Shown: in pieces, positions 13,401 to 21,783 of the stretch
How the letters are laid out: each line of letters begins with the position of its first letter
Numbering within the stretch: position 1 is the first letter of the stretch
Source of the DNA: Beroe forskalii
Lineage: Eukaryota > Ctenophora > Nuda > Beroida > Beroidae
NCBI GenBank assembly: GCA_011033025.1
Contig: WFMF01000545.1
Span: 1 to 64,000 of the forward strand
Direction: 5' to 3'
Length of the DNA: 64,000 nucleotides
The notes under the pieces: model-generated
The model's input: the letters and a program-made list of their open reading frames with translations, nothing else
Database searches by the model: none
What the model was told of the DNA's origin: nothing
Made by a program: the position numbers and the translations under genes

Positions 13401-14809
13401 TAGATTTCATATGTTTGTTTCATGGGAGGTCCCCCTATTTACTTTGTGTTGCGAAATGATCTTGTCACAGCTAAAATAGAATTATTCCATTATATTGGTG
13501 TCACATTGGACGGTCCCAATATCTTGCGAGATTGTCAAATGGAAACTTTGTACATGCAGCAGCTTCGATCCTTTTAGCAAATTTCTTTGAGGGGTAAATT
13601 GTATGATGTCTTCGGTACGCAGTCTTTCCTTTCTACATGTCAGTCAGCAAAAGCTTTAAATTTTACTTTAAATGGCGCTCCCACTTCCTAATTCATGGCT
13701 TGAAGCATGTTGCTGCGAACAGGAACTTGAGAATGTTCTCTGAAATCAAATATTCCTCTCATTCCACACTTATATTTCAGTTCTGTGGGGAGTGTAGTGG
13801 TACTATCATTGAAGGTGACCTGGTGGTTTGCTCCAACGAATCGTCTCCCAAGCTGGTGTGGCACCCTCACTGCTTCAAGTAAGTTACAATTGCGGAGTTC
13901 GGCGGACGTTGCCTGTCTATGTGACTATCGATGATAGTTCCTGTCGCGAAGTATTTTTCAGCTGCATATTTTTCAGCTGCACTACCGGGTCTGGTATCAC
14001 CAGACAAGTACTGGATAGATAAATAGATAACGTCGTATCTTGCCAGGTGTTCGGAATGTGAGTGTGCCCTGGTGGACTTGGTGTATCACATGTTTGAAGG
14101 CAGGAAGTACTGCGCGCTCCACAAGCCCATCCTTCCCAAGATCTGCAGCTACTGCATGGAGGTAACGCCCTGGTTTTCTGCGGAAATGTTCTAGACTTGT
14201 AGGTGTACATGTTGTGAGATCTTTATCTCCCCATCTCAGTAGATCTCCCCCCCTCTCAGAGTATCTTAATCCCCCCTCTCAGGAGATCACGCAGTCGGAG
14301 GAGTACTCCAAAGCAAACGGTCGGTTCTACCACCCCGAACACTTCCAATGCTGGCAATGCGGCACCGTGCTCTCCGGGGAACGGTACTACGGCTGTGGCT
14401 TCTACCCCATGTGCGTGGAGTGCTACGACTCTCAGCTCGCTAAACCCTGTCGCTCCTGCAAGGGCGCTATTCAGGTAAAAAAGCTTACCGAAAACTTGAG
14501 ACATGGTCACTTGTGATATTTGGTACTACGTAACAAAGTATTTTGAGGTTCTCATCCTTAACTTTTCATCGCTGTCTCAGCTCCTATTAGCTCCTAACAC
14601 CTACCTCACATTTCCACATGTTTCAGATCGACACCCAGTTTTACTCCGTGGGGCGGCGCCGGTGGCACGCCTCGCCGCTGTGCTTCAAGTGCAGTGCCTG
14701 CCAAGCCTCCCTGGTCGGTAGCAGACTCATATCCTCCCGGGGAGAACTCTTCTGCAACAGACAATGCTTCGCCTTCGTTGTGAACAATCGGGCGAGCTTC
14801 AGTGGCTGA
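10404..14809 (+). CDS. Prickle/Testin-type triple-LIM protein, multi-exon, N-terminus incomplete
   Basis: Exons as I read them: 10404-10499, 10705-10836, 12388-12550, 13117-13260, 13793-13878, 14047-14161, 14283-14474 and 14627-14809 (TGA). They join in one frame to about 369 residues. The last ~190 residues are three consecutive LIM zinc-finger domains. LIM1 starts CGEC and has WHPHCFKC and KYCALH. LIM2 starts CSYC and has the H-x2-H variant YHPEHFQCWQC. LIM3 starts CRSC and has RWHASPLCFKC and ends FCNRQC. The order, the spacing and the H-x2-H in LIM2 are those of the Prickle/Testin group, which act in planar cell polarity or at actin-linked junctions. No PET domain is seen in the ~176 residues before LIM1; that part is Ser/Arg/Lys-rich and low in complexity, so a PET domain would have to lie further upstream or be absent. 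There is no C-terminal CAAX box. Introns before LIM2, LIM3 and the last exon are ordinary GT-AG. Three earlier junctions lie in direct repeats (see findings). The start codon is not identified. Confidence 0.8.
10985..11194. mobile_element. 210-bp MITE inside a LIM-gene intron
   Basis: The ends GGTTGTTAAATACG (10985-10998) and CGTATTTAACAACC (11181-11194) are perfect inverted repeats of 14 bp. Inside are GC-rich CGCGCG words and repeated AAAAAGTACG/ATACGTATT. A related half-element with TGTTAAATACGTG lies just upstream at about 10868-10945. No clear TSD is seen. Confidence 0.75.
12050..12357. repeat. irregular minisatellite in intron
   Basis: The phrases GACTCGGTAATG, TGTCTGA and CCCCCTAAGGAA recur about eight times at uneven spacing. 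It ends just before the splice acceptor at 12387. Confidence 0.6.
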
Positions 14810-15530
14810 GTCATATCATCAGAAATGCGTGCATTACATTAATGCAGGTTTAATATCTAGTATACTTGTTAGCCAGTTTTATTTTTATCTTCGTTTTAGT
14901 CGGTTTTAACACACGAGGCTGGTGTTGCGAAATGTATCAAATATTTACCGGGTGTAGCTTCTTTTTATTGTAGTTTTCCTATAATTTGGATTATTTGTAC
15001 ATCCAACATATTGTATGTAATTGTAACTTGTGGTTGTAGAAATTGAAAGTTGAAAGCTGCAATCAATAACTATTTCATATCATACTTAAACTTAAAGTTT
15101 AAGTCAGCTTCACGGCAAAAATTATAATTTGTATTGTGGTCTGCGTCGAATTAGATTTTAAGTTAGGACTTGACAATGCCAGTAGCAGTTGCACTCAACG
15201 GTAACCATTAACAATAACACCAACAGTTGACTAAAAGGACGCTATCGATTTTTAGATAAAATCTAAGTACGAATACGAGAAGATGCTTAGATTTAGAAGA
15301 ACTCCATTGCACTTTGAGTTACACTGGTTTACTATCAATGATCAATTCATAGAACATAACACTAATCATATTCATAACACTTATCAGGCATACTTGAAAT
15401 TCTATTTCCAACTTATGTATCATTTATCACGATGTCCACATGGATTTGTCTCTCGATGATTATTAACTGTTATTCCATTGATATTTCATTTCTAATTATC
15501 CAAACGAATCTCCTTGTTTCAGTTCGAATG
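14810..15530. other. 3' UTR and intergenic sequence of the LIM gene
   Basis: AT-rich, without ORFs. No canonical AATAAA lies close to the LIM stop codon; CAATAA near 15065 is the nearest weak variant. Confidence 0.4.
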
Positions 15531-15551
15531 GTGCCATGCCACATGCCTTTA

Positions 15552-15750
15552 TAAACATTGCCAGGCGTTGTCTGCTTGCCAGACGTTGCCTGCCCCCCTG
15601 CGCAGTGTGCGCGCGAAGAAAAAATATGGGGCAGGCAACGTCTGGCAGTGGCAATTGTCTGCCACATATTTTTCCCGAGTCGGAGTGCGCGCGCGCAGGG
15701 GGCCAGCGCCAGGCAACGCGACGCCTGGCATTGGCAATCTTTGTCTGACG
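15552..15750. mobile_element. GC-rich foldback (CAGGCAACG words)
   Basis: GCCAGGCGTTGTC on the left and GACGCCTGGC on the right are inverted. Between them the words GGCAACGTCTGGCA and TTGCCTGCC alternate in both orientations around two CGCGCG tracts. The ORFs of up to 178 codons across it come from its GC content. Confidence 0.6.
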
Positions 15751-15775
15751 CGACGTTTTTTTAACAGACCCTCTC

Positions 15776-15847
15776 GAGAATCAGCGCCGCGCGGCGCTGA
15801 TTCTCATCGAGCTGACGCCGCGCCCGCCTCGCGGCGCTGGCGTCAGC
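15776..15847. repeat. perfect 30-bp palindrome plus adjacent hairpin
   Basis: 15776-15805 is a perfect 30-bp palindrome whose half-site is GAGAATCAGCGCCGC. At 15811-15819 and 15839-15847 GCTGACGCC and GGCGTCAGC form a 9-bp stem with a GC-rich loop. Both lie between two foldback MITEs. Confidence 0.9.
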
Positions 15848-15906
15848 GGGTCATACATCGTACGACAAGAAAAATCACCTGGATTAGTGAATTGCCTAAA
15901 AATCAC

Positions 15907-16037
15907 TTGATGGATTTCTCCCGATCCCATCCCTGCGCGCAACACTCGGAGGTTTGGAGGCCAGGGTCGTGTCGTGTTGTTGTTTTCCCAGCGGAAAACG
16001 TTGTATGCGCGGCGGAGGGTAGGGTAACATCCTACAA
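15907..16037. mobile_element. 131-bp MITE with 9-bp TSD, Mutator-like
   Basis: AAAAATCAC flanks it exactly at 15898-15906 and 16038-16046. The left end TTGATGGATTTCTCCC and the inverted right end TTGTAGGATGTTACCC are imperfect TIRs. The interior is the reverse-strand relative of the insert at 16539-16652 (shared GCGCGCAACACTCGG and GCGGCGGAGGGTAGGGTAA). A 9-bp duplication is typical of the MULE/Mutator superfamily. A third AAAAATCAC lies at about 15870. Confidence 0.7.
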
Positions 16038-16134
16038 AAAAATCACATAAATTATTCCACTATAGATTACATTTTACATATTGTGTTGATGTTAAATCAA
16101 AATATTTTATTCTTATTATTTTATTTTTCAAGTG

Positions 16135-16326
16135 CATCGACGGGCGATGTCCGTCCCTTTCTTTTGACTTGTTGTTGGAAGGCGCAAAGTGACGTCCAAA
16201 TGTGGAACGTTGCGCCGCGCGCTCGACGGACGTTGCCCGTCTATTTCTTCTGACTGGGCGAGGTTGCAAAGTGACGTCCAAATGTGGAACGTTGCGCCGC
16301 GTGCGAGGGTAGGGTAACATCCTACG
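16135..16326. mobile_element. MITE with internal duplication (CGACGG...CCGTC ends)
   Basis: TCGACGGGCGATGTCCGTC at about 16137 and CGACGGACGTTGCCCGTC at about 16223 each start a segment that runs through AAGTGACGTCCAAATGTGG to AACGTTGCGCCGCG. The element ends in GAGGGTAGGGTAACATCCTA. The same words recur at 56865-57115 and 61687-61901, so this is a multi-copy family. Confidence 0.65.
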
Positions 16327-16538
16327 AGGGATAAAAAATTTTGAGGGTATAATATCATTATGGATTTTTTTTTCAAAAATCCCCAATTTTGTACCCAAAA
16401 TAAAGTAAAGTGATGTGCCCCTTTTAAGTGATGTTAAAACTTGACCGCTCCTCGTTTTTGACGAAGTTTTGACGAAGTTTTGTTGTTGTGATGGATCATA
16501 ATGAAGATACTATGGACATGTGGGATAAGTGGATAAAG

Positions 16539-16652
16539 TAGGAGGATTTTACCCTACCCTCCGCCGCGCGCCATTTTTTTCCGCGGGGAGTCTGCAACAC
16601 GACCCTCCAAATTTCCGAGTGTTGCGCGCTAGGGATGGGTGAAATCCATCTA
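16539..16652. mobile_element. 114-bp MITE inserted in ORF1-element copy 1
   Basis: The host word TGGATAAAG is duplicated at 16530-16538 and 16653-16661 (9-bp TSD). The ends TAGGAGGATTTTACCC and, inverted, TAGATGGATTTCACCC are TIRs with three mismatches. The uninterrupted site is present in copies 2 and 3. It is a reverse-orientation relative of the MITE at 15907-16037. Confidence 0.88.
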
Positions 16653-17516
16653 TGGATAAAGAGGAAATTAAGAATTCTGTCTTGCCCAAGTACCAAGGAT
16701 TTGACTGTTGAACACTGTGAAACAATTGAAAAGGGCAAACTTGCTGCAATGCTGTGTCAAGCATTTGTCCATATAACAGATATGCACCGTACTGTTCGAG
16801 GATTGGAGGAGGAGAATCATAACTTGCAGGTGAAGTATGATGAGTCTCAGAAGATATCTCCACTCAACCAAACTTCTGGTGAGATGGTTGTGTTGCAAAG
16901 AAAACTGATTGAGTCACAGGAGAATGTGGTACAGCTTCAGAGGCAATTGCTGGAGTTTAAAGATGAACAGTTGAGTGCAGTCACATCATGTGTGAAATCA
17001 TCTGTCCAGGAAACAGTCAAAGAGGAGTTCAAGAGCTACAGCTCTGTTGTGAAGTCAGGACAGCAAGGGCAGACATCAGTCACACCAGCCAGCATTGTGT
17101 CTGTAGTGAAGACAGTTGTGGAGGAGGAGGACAGGAGCCGCAATATCATGGTGTTTGGTCTGGCAGAGGAGGACAAGGAGGACCTCAATGTGAAGATGTG
17201 CAGCATTATGGAAGAGATTGGAGAGAAACCAAAGATGGAGGTTTCTCGAGTGGGCAAGGTTAAGGATGGAAGGCCACGGCCTGTAAGGGTTACTTTGACC
17301 AGTTCCTCGATTGTATCAGATGTCATTTCTAAGTCTCCCCAACTAAGCAAAAGGGACAAGTATAAGATGGTGTTCCTGTCTCCAGACAGGTCCCATGATG
17401 AAAGAGCTGCACACAGGACTCTAATAGCAGAGCTGAAGAGGAAGAAGGTTGATGAGCCTAACAAGAGACATTTCATCAGAAGTGGGGTTGTCAACAGTGT
17501 TGAGAAGATAGTGTGA
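16635..17516 (+). CDS. LINE ORF1-like RNA-binding protein, 293 aa (copy 1)
   Basis: In the consensus, ORF1 starts MDHTEDNVDMWDKWIKRK. Here the MITE insertion removed that start and supplied a new in-frame ATG, giving MGEIHLWIKRK. The first half is a coiled coil (about residues 40-140, rich in Leu, Gln and Glu heptads). It is followed by an RRM-like block with NIMVFGLAEE and then RPRPVRVTL, and a basic C-terminal block (LSPDRSHDERAAHRTLIAEL) as in CR1/L2/Rex1 ORF1 proteins of invertebrates. Such proteins coat LINE RNA as trimers. The whole reading frame after the insertion is open, which suggests recent activity. Confidence 0.7.
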   Translation: MGEIHLWIKRKLRILSCPSTKDLTVEHCETIEKGKLAAMLCQAFVHITDMHRTVRGLEEENHNLQVKYDESQKISPLNQTSGEMVVLQRKLIESQENVVQLQRQLLEFKDEQLSAVTSCVKSSVQETVKEEFKSYSSVVKSGQQGQTSVTPASIVSVVKTVVEEEDRSRNIMVFGLAEEDKEDLNVKMCSIMEEIGEKPKMEVSRVGKVKDGRPRPVRVTLTSSSIVSDVISKSPQLSKRDKYKMVFLSPDRSHDERAAHRTLIAELKRKKVDEPNKRHFIRSGVVNSVEKIV

Positions 17517-17728
17517 TCAAGCACCTGAACTCTAGCGTGCAATGTGTACTGATTGTCAATTTCTAGGGACTTTCAAACAATTTTGGTATGCAAAATAGAT
17601 AGTTGTATTCTGAGTACCTTAGTAAGGGTACATGCTAAAATGATAAAATGTGATGGTATAATTTTTATGTCTAATCGAGTTGCTATATAGCAAAAATAAT
17701 TATATTATATTATATATTACTAGCAGGC

Positions 17729-18299
17729 CAGTTGGGCCTGCAAACACACAACTGAACTATGAAACCATAACCACACAGTGCCCCTGTCACGTGGTGCATG
17801 AAAATTTCAATTTTCTTTGTTGGATGTCCTGTTTTCTATAGTATGGGATCCTGTACCATTGAGCTGGGGGAGGGAAATTAAGCACCTGCATAAGGGGACA
17901 ACAAGCAGAAAAAATGCAACAGCAGGCGCAATTCTTGTTTTTTCTGAAAATCTGGGGGGAGGTGGGGGCTTAAGCCCCTCCTGGCAATTATAGACCTGGA
18001 CCCCTCAACGAGTTGTAATCATGAAATAAACCTAGAACAAAATTTATCCAACTTTAAGTCGACTTGTAAGTTGTAAAGATTGAACTGCATATTATGCAGT
18101 TTACAAATTTACAAAATTGCCAGGTCATTTTATGTGTCTTTGTTAGACCAAATCTTTGTTTGGGACATTAGTTTGGGACATCAATATTCATGTCTCCAGA
18201 ATCAACATCCACTGTTCTTTGAGGGAGCAAAGCTCTATTCTTGAATGGGAATTTTTCAGACCATCTTCATTTACAAAATCTTTTATTTTACAGGACGTG
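17729..18299. other. intergenic; possible 5' UTR of SHQ1
   Basis: TACTAGCAGGCCAGTTGGGC at about 17718 resembles a motif at about 25837 and is probably part of a dispersed repeat. A pyrimidine-rich tract ending in CAG at about 18293 lies just before the SHQ1 ATG and may be the acceptor of a 5' UTR intron. Confidence 0.4.
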
Positions 18300-19796
18300 A
18301 TGTTAACTCCAAAGTTTGACATAAAACAAAATGATGTGTTTGTGATTGTAACAATGCATGTTCCATATATCAAAATTTCAGAATCTGAGATTTTCATTGA
18401 AGGAACTGAGTTCAAGTTCTACCTAAAACCATATTATCTACGCCTTAATTTTGATAATGAAATCATAGAAGATGGCACTGAGCATGCTCAATATGATGTT
18501 GAAAAGGGGGATATTGTGGTCCATATTCCTAAGAAAAATCAAGGTGAGTTATTCAAAGATTTAGACATGATCAATAAGCTTCTTGCTCCAAAAAGTGCAA
18601 CAATGCCACCAAATATTGAAATTGTGGGAGAAGAAAATATTAGTAAAGAGGAAGATGCAGAGGATGATTTCAATTGGGAATGGGAACAAAATTTCCCTGA
18701 CACTCCCATTTCTGTTCACATATGCTATGGATTCTGTAATGAATATAGTAACTACTATGGTCCTCTCATAACAGAGTTCCCTGGTCTTCTTGATATTCCA
18801 TATCCAGACCAAGTTCCTCCCCTAAACAGGAAAACACTCCTTGATGACAATTTGTTAGAAAGCTTTGATATGGAGCATTATTTATCAGATTTTATGGATA
18901 TCAATGAGTTTGTTGGGGATGTTTTACACTATAAGCCTCGGTACATCACCAATCCTGATAACTTCACACTTGTTGATGACGAGCAGTCATTGTTGTGCCA
19001 GCTTCCATCTGCCCATATTCAAGTCGGTCTTGAAAACATTAAAAGCACCATGATTGGGTTGGTTGATATTCTATACTCATTTGTGTTTGATCATCTGATT
19101 AATTGTGGTGAACCTTCTGTTGAATCTGCTTGGAATATATGCAAACTTAGTTCACAACTCTCATGGTTATATACCCCAAATTCATTACGGGAATGTTTGA
19201 TCCTTAGCTATTCTCGATCTTTAACATTCCCTCTTTATAGACACTTTGAATTTTGTACCAGAGTTTTAGAGGATATCAAATACATTTTATCCAGGGGAAA
19301 ATCCTGTATACTTAAGTGTCTCCTTGGTGTATTGAACACATTGAGAAGTCACGAGTTCTACTACCTGCACAACAAAACATTTATTAACAACTATTGCTTA
19401 TGGATTCAAAATGTCAATGAAAGACATATTGAAAAACTGAGTGAAAGATTGAATTCAATGGATATGATCTGTAAAAGCGATCTCCCATTTCCACTTGAAG
19501 AATTTGAAGCCTATGTTGATGTATGTAGCTCAGAGGCTTCTGATTGCTGTTCATCTTCAGAATGTGACACATGTTCTACTGATGAAGACAGCCAAGTAAG
19601 TGATGAGGATGATGGACAACCAGTACCAATTCCCAAATTCAAAGATGCATTTTTAAGTGAAAATAAGCTGGAGTCTTTGGAAGATGGAATAGGGAAAATT
19701 ACACTGAAAGAAGAGGACAAACAATGCCCAAAAGAAACTGGAGAAAAAGAGCGAAGACCTCTAATTGAAGAACTTGATAGTGAATGTAGTCCATAA
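18300..19796 (+). CDS. SHQ1: SHQ1, H/ACA ribonucleoprotein assembly chaperone
   Basis: 498 codons in a single exon. I chose ATG 18300 because the protein then begins MLTPKFDI, the conserved SHQ1 start; a longer frame from 18156 lacks family similarity. Residues 1-98 form the CS/p23-like domain (VPYIKISESEIFIEG, KFYLKPYYLRL, EHAQYDVEKG, LLAPK). From about 140 to 405 is the helical SHQ1-specific domain (CYGFCNEYSNYYG, ESFDMEHYLSDFMD, RYLSRG-like segment near 330). The C-terminal ~90 residues are acidic and serine-rich (CCSSSECDTCSTDEDSQ), and probably disordered. SHQ1 binds dyskerin/NAP57 as an RNA mimic before snoRNP assembly. An AATAAA at about 20371 could end the transcript. The length is a little below that of the human protein. 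Confidence 0.93.
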   Translation: MLTPKFDIKQNDVFVIVTMHVPYIKISESEIFIEGTEFKFYLKPYYLRLNFDNEIIEDGTEHAQYDVEKGDIVVHIPKKNQGELFKDLDMINKLLAPKSATMPPNIEIVGEENISKEEDAEDDFNWEWEQNFPDTPISVHICYGFCNEYSNYYGPLITEFPGLLDIPYPDQVPPLNRKTLLDDNLLESFDMEHYLSDFMDINEFVGDVLHYKPRYITNPDNFTLVDDEQSLLCQLPSAHIQVGLENIKSTMIGLVDILYSFVFDHLINCGEPSVESAWNICKLSSQLSWLYTPNSLRECLILSYSRSLTFPLYRHFEFCTRVLEDIKYILSRGKSCILKCLLGVLNTLRSHEFYYLHNKTFINNYCLWIQNVNERHIEKLSERLNSMDMICKSDLPFPLEEFEAYVDVCSSEASDCCSSSECDTCSTDEDSQVSDEDDGQPVPIPKFKDAFLSENKLESLEDGIGKITLKEEDKQCPKETGEKERRPLIEELDSECSP

Positions 19797-21645
19797 TTCA
19801 TGAAGCATGATTGCTATTAATTTCAAAAAACTTTTTAATGATTTATGAACTCTAATTTGCTATATTTGAATTTCGATTGCTTTTAACTTATTTCAATTTG
19901 AGCACTTCATGTTGCATCACTTTCAATACACCTTACCTTTTGGCTTTAGTTTCTTCAACGTAATGAGCTCAATATATGCATTTGTTTGACAATTTGACTT
20001 CCATTTATTTTTCGAGTGTATTTTTATTGCTCTTGTGTAGGTAATACTTTCTGCTGAGATCCTGGATGGAATTATTGAATGTGATGTCATTTTGGTTTAT
20101 AAGATGCACAAAATAACGATAAATGCTAACAAAATTTTGTACTGATGTTTATAGCTAAATCGTATTTATTAGATAATAGTAATATGCCACATGATTTATG
20201 CAATATGCAACTAAAATATATAACTATAGTTAATAGTTATATGACTTCAAATTTAATCTTTTTAAATTTTATTATATCAATTTATCGTATATTTTCCCCA
20301 AATCAATAAGATTTGATGTGATGGTATATAATGGCAATTATCTCGAAAGTCAGATTCTATATGACCACAAATAAAGTGCCATTTGGCATCCGCGTTTGTG
20401 ACCATGCTCATTGCATAAAGCGTTGGTTACTTATGATGGACTATTTTATTGATTTATTTTAATCGTGTCTCCATATTGTGTCAGCTCATACAACATAGTC
20501 ACGATTTTGTAAAATTGCTCTACTTGTTCCTTTGATGTAGATCTGTTACCGTATAGTGTGTCCGGTGAAGTTCGTAAATTTAAGATGCCCACATCTACTG
20601 CAATTATGGTAAAACCCTACAGTCATGGTACTGTAGATTGGGGTAAATAGATAAAAATTAAGGCCTTGATAAGGCTTGATAAGGCTTCCAGAACTTTAAT
20701 TAAGTCCATATTTCTTCACGTTGACTTGAAGTTTGAATAATGCACCTTGTTGAAATGTGAATTTGAGATCATCACTGTAAAATGTTCAACAGTCATTCAT
20801 GAAGCGACCTGGATCCTGCACCAAAATTTTACCCACCCTTGGTACTCTCCAGCGTATCAACTTATCAATGGACACTGGACAGAGACGCAGAGGAAGGCCC
20901 TGTTCGAAGTCTGTAGGGGCGTGCTTAGAGAATAGCGCATATTATCACCTTGAGTTTGTTTGAAGACAAATCATGGTTCTACTGTAATATGGGATATCCC
21001 GGAGTTGGCATCAATATTTTCAACGCCTCAGCAGGGAAGTCAGCTCACACCTATTGAAGTCATGGTTGAGGACGCATTCAGCTCGCATTTTCCTTGACTT
21101 AAATTCCACGAAAATGGACCACCCATCAAAGTTAATGGGTATTTCCCTATGGTTGTGTGTCGTGGTTTTTGCGTCAGCTGACGCAGACACACACGTGAAG
21201 TCGTCATGCTTCATGCAAGAAAGTGCAACGCCTCAAACAGCTCTCGAAATTCGGGAAATTATTAGCATGTAATTGAAGACAATAGCCCTCTATGACGTTG
21301 CTTTGAACAAGCTATAATGAGGGCATTCAAGAAACTAAGAGGTAATTTTGCTCTTTTGACGTATTGAGGTGAAAGGCGATGGACAAATTGTGTCTATATG
21401 AAAATGGTTATATAGAAGTTAATTTTACCATAAATTTTCATCATTATGCTCTGAAATGACGTGTGTAATTTGTCCACAAGTCAATTTACAAGTATGAATG
21501 TGTTAACTTGAAATTTACGAACTTAAACGGGACATAGTACGTATATATACAGTTTACTTTACCAGATACCTATCCATGTCAACATGATTCAAGTTCACTA
21601 TTATTTAAGTATTTATCTACTATTCCCTTCTGATCACCCTACCAT
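19797..21645. other. SHQ1 3' flank and ANAPC2 5' flank
   Basis: Mostly AT-rich. Two small ORFs are open but unrecognised. The one at 20747-20935 has a GC-richer 3' half ending in a stop at 20935 and could be an exon of something. The other, from ATG 21111, begins with a signal-peptide-like hydrophobic stretch (MGISLWLCVVVFASA). The missing N-terminal exon(s) of ANAPC2 should be in or before this interval; I could not place them. Confidence 0.35.
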
Positions 21646-21783
21646 CCTTTTCCAATTCCCTAACACCCATACTATCTGCAGATCATGGAATGTTCCCCCA
21701 GTCATCATGGCACCCCTTTTCCAATTCCCTTACACCCATACTATCTACAGATCATGGAATGTTCCCCCAGTCATCATGGCACC
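21646..21783 (+). repeat. 69-bp tandem duplication spanning the ANAPC2 splice acceptor
   Basis: Two adjacent units, 21646-21714 and 21715-21783, are nearly identical (differences at two or three positions). Each contains a polypyrimidine stretch, an acceptor (CTATCT[G/A]CAG, ends at 21681 and 21750), and the exon start ATCATGGAATG. Because 69 is a multiple of 3, the reading frame runs through both. Confidence 0.93.

Larger units (their letters stand above)
16470..17728 (+). mobile_element. ORF1-only LINE-like element, copy 1
   Basis: The first of three copies (others at 27236 and 54541). The consensus runs from GAAGTTTTGTTGTTGTG through one ORF, then about 200 bp of 3' sequence ending in the stem TTGCTATATAGCAA (17680-17693) and an AT-rich variable tail. 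Reverse transcriptase is absent from all three copies at the same place, so the unit moves without ORF2, as mammalian HAL1 does. The 3' stem and simple-repeat tail fit CR1/L2-type LINEs. This copy carries a 114-bp MITE at 16539-16652. Confidence 0.75.

Noticed and set aside
15514-16050. 178-codon ORF
   Set aside because: It crosses two foldbacks and a MITE; it is open only because the region is GC-rich, with overlapping ORFs on both strands.
20747-20935. Possible N-terminal ANAPC2 exon
   Set aside because: It ends in a stop without a donor, and the protein does not resemble the ANAPC2 N-terminus.
21054-21272. Small secreted peptide (signal-like start at 21111)
   Set aside because: Only a hydrophobic stretch supports it; the rest is not recognised and composition is like the flanks. 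Kept as a note only.
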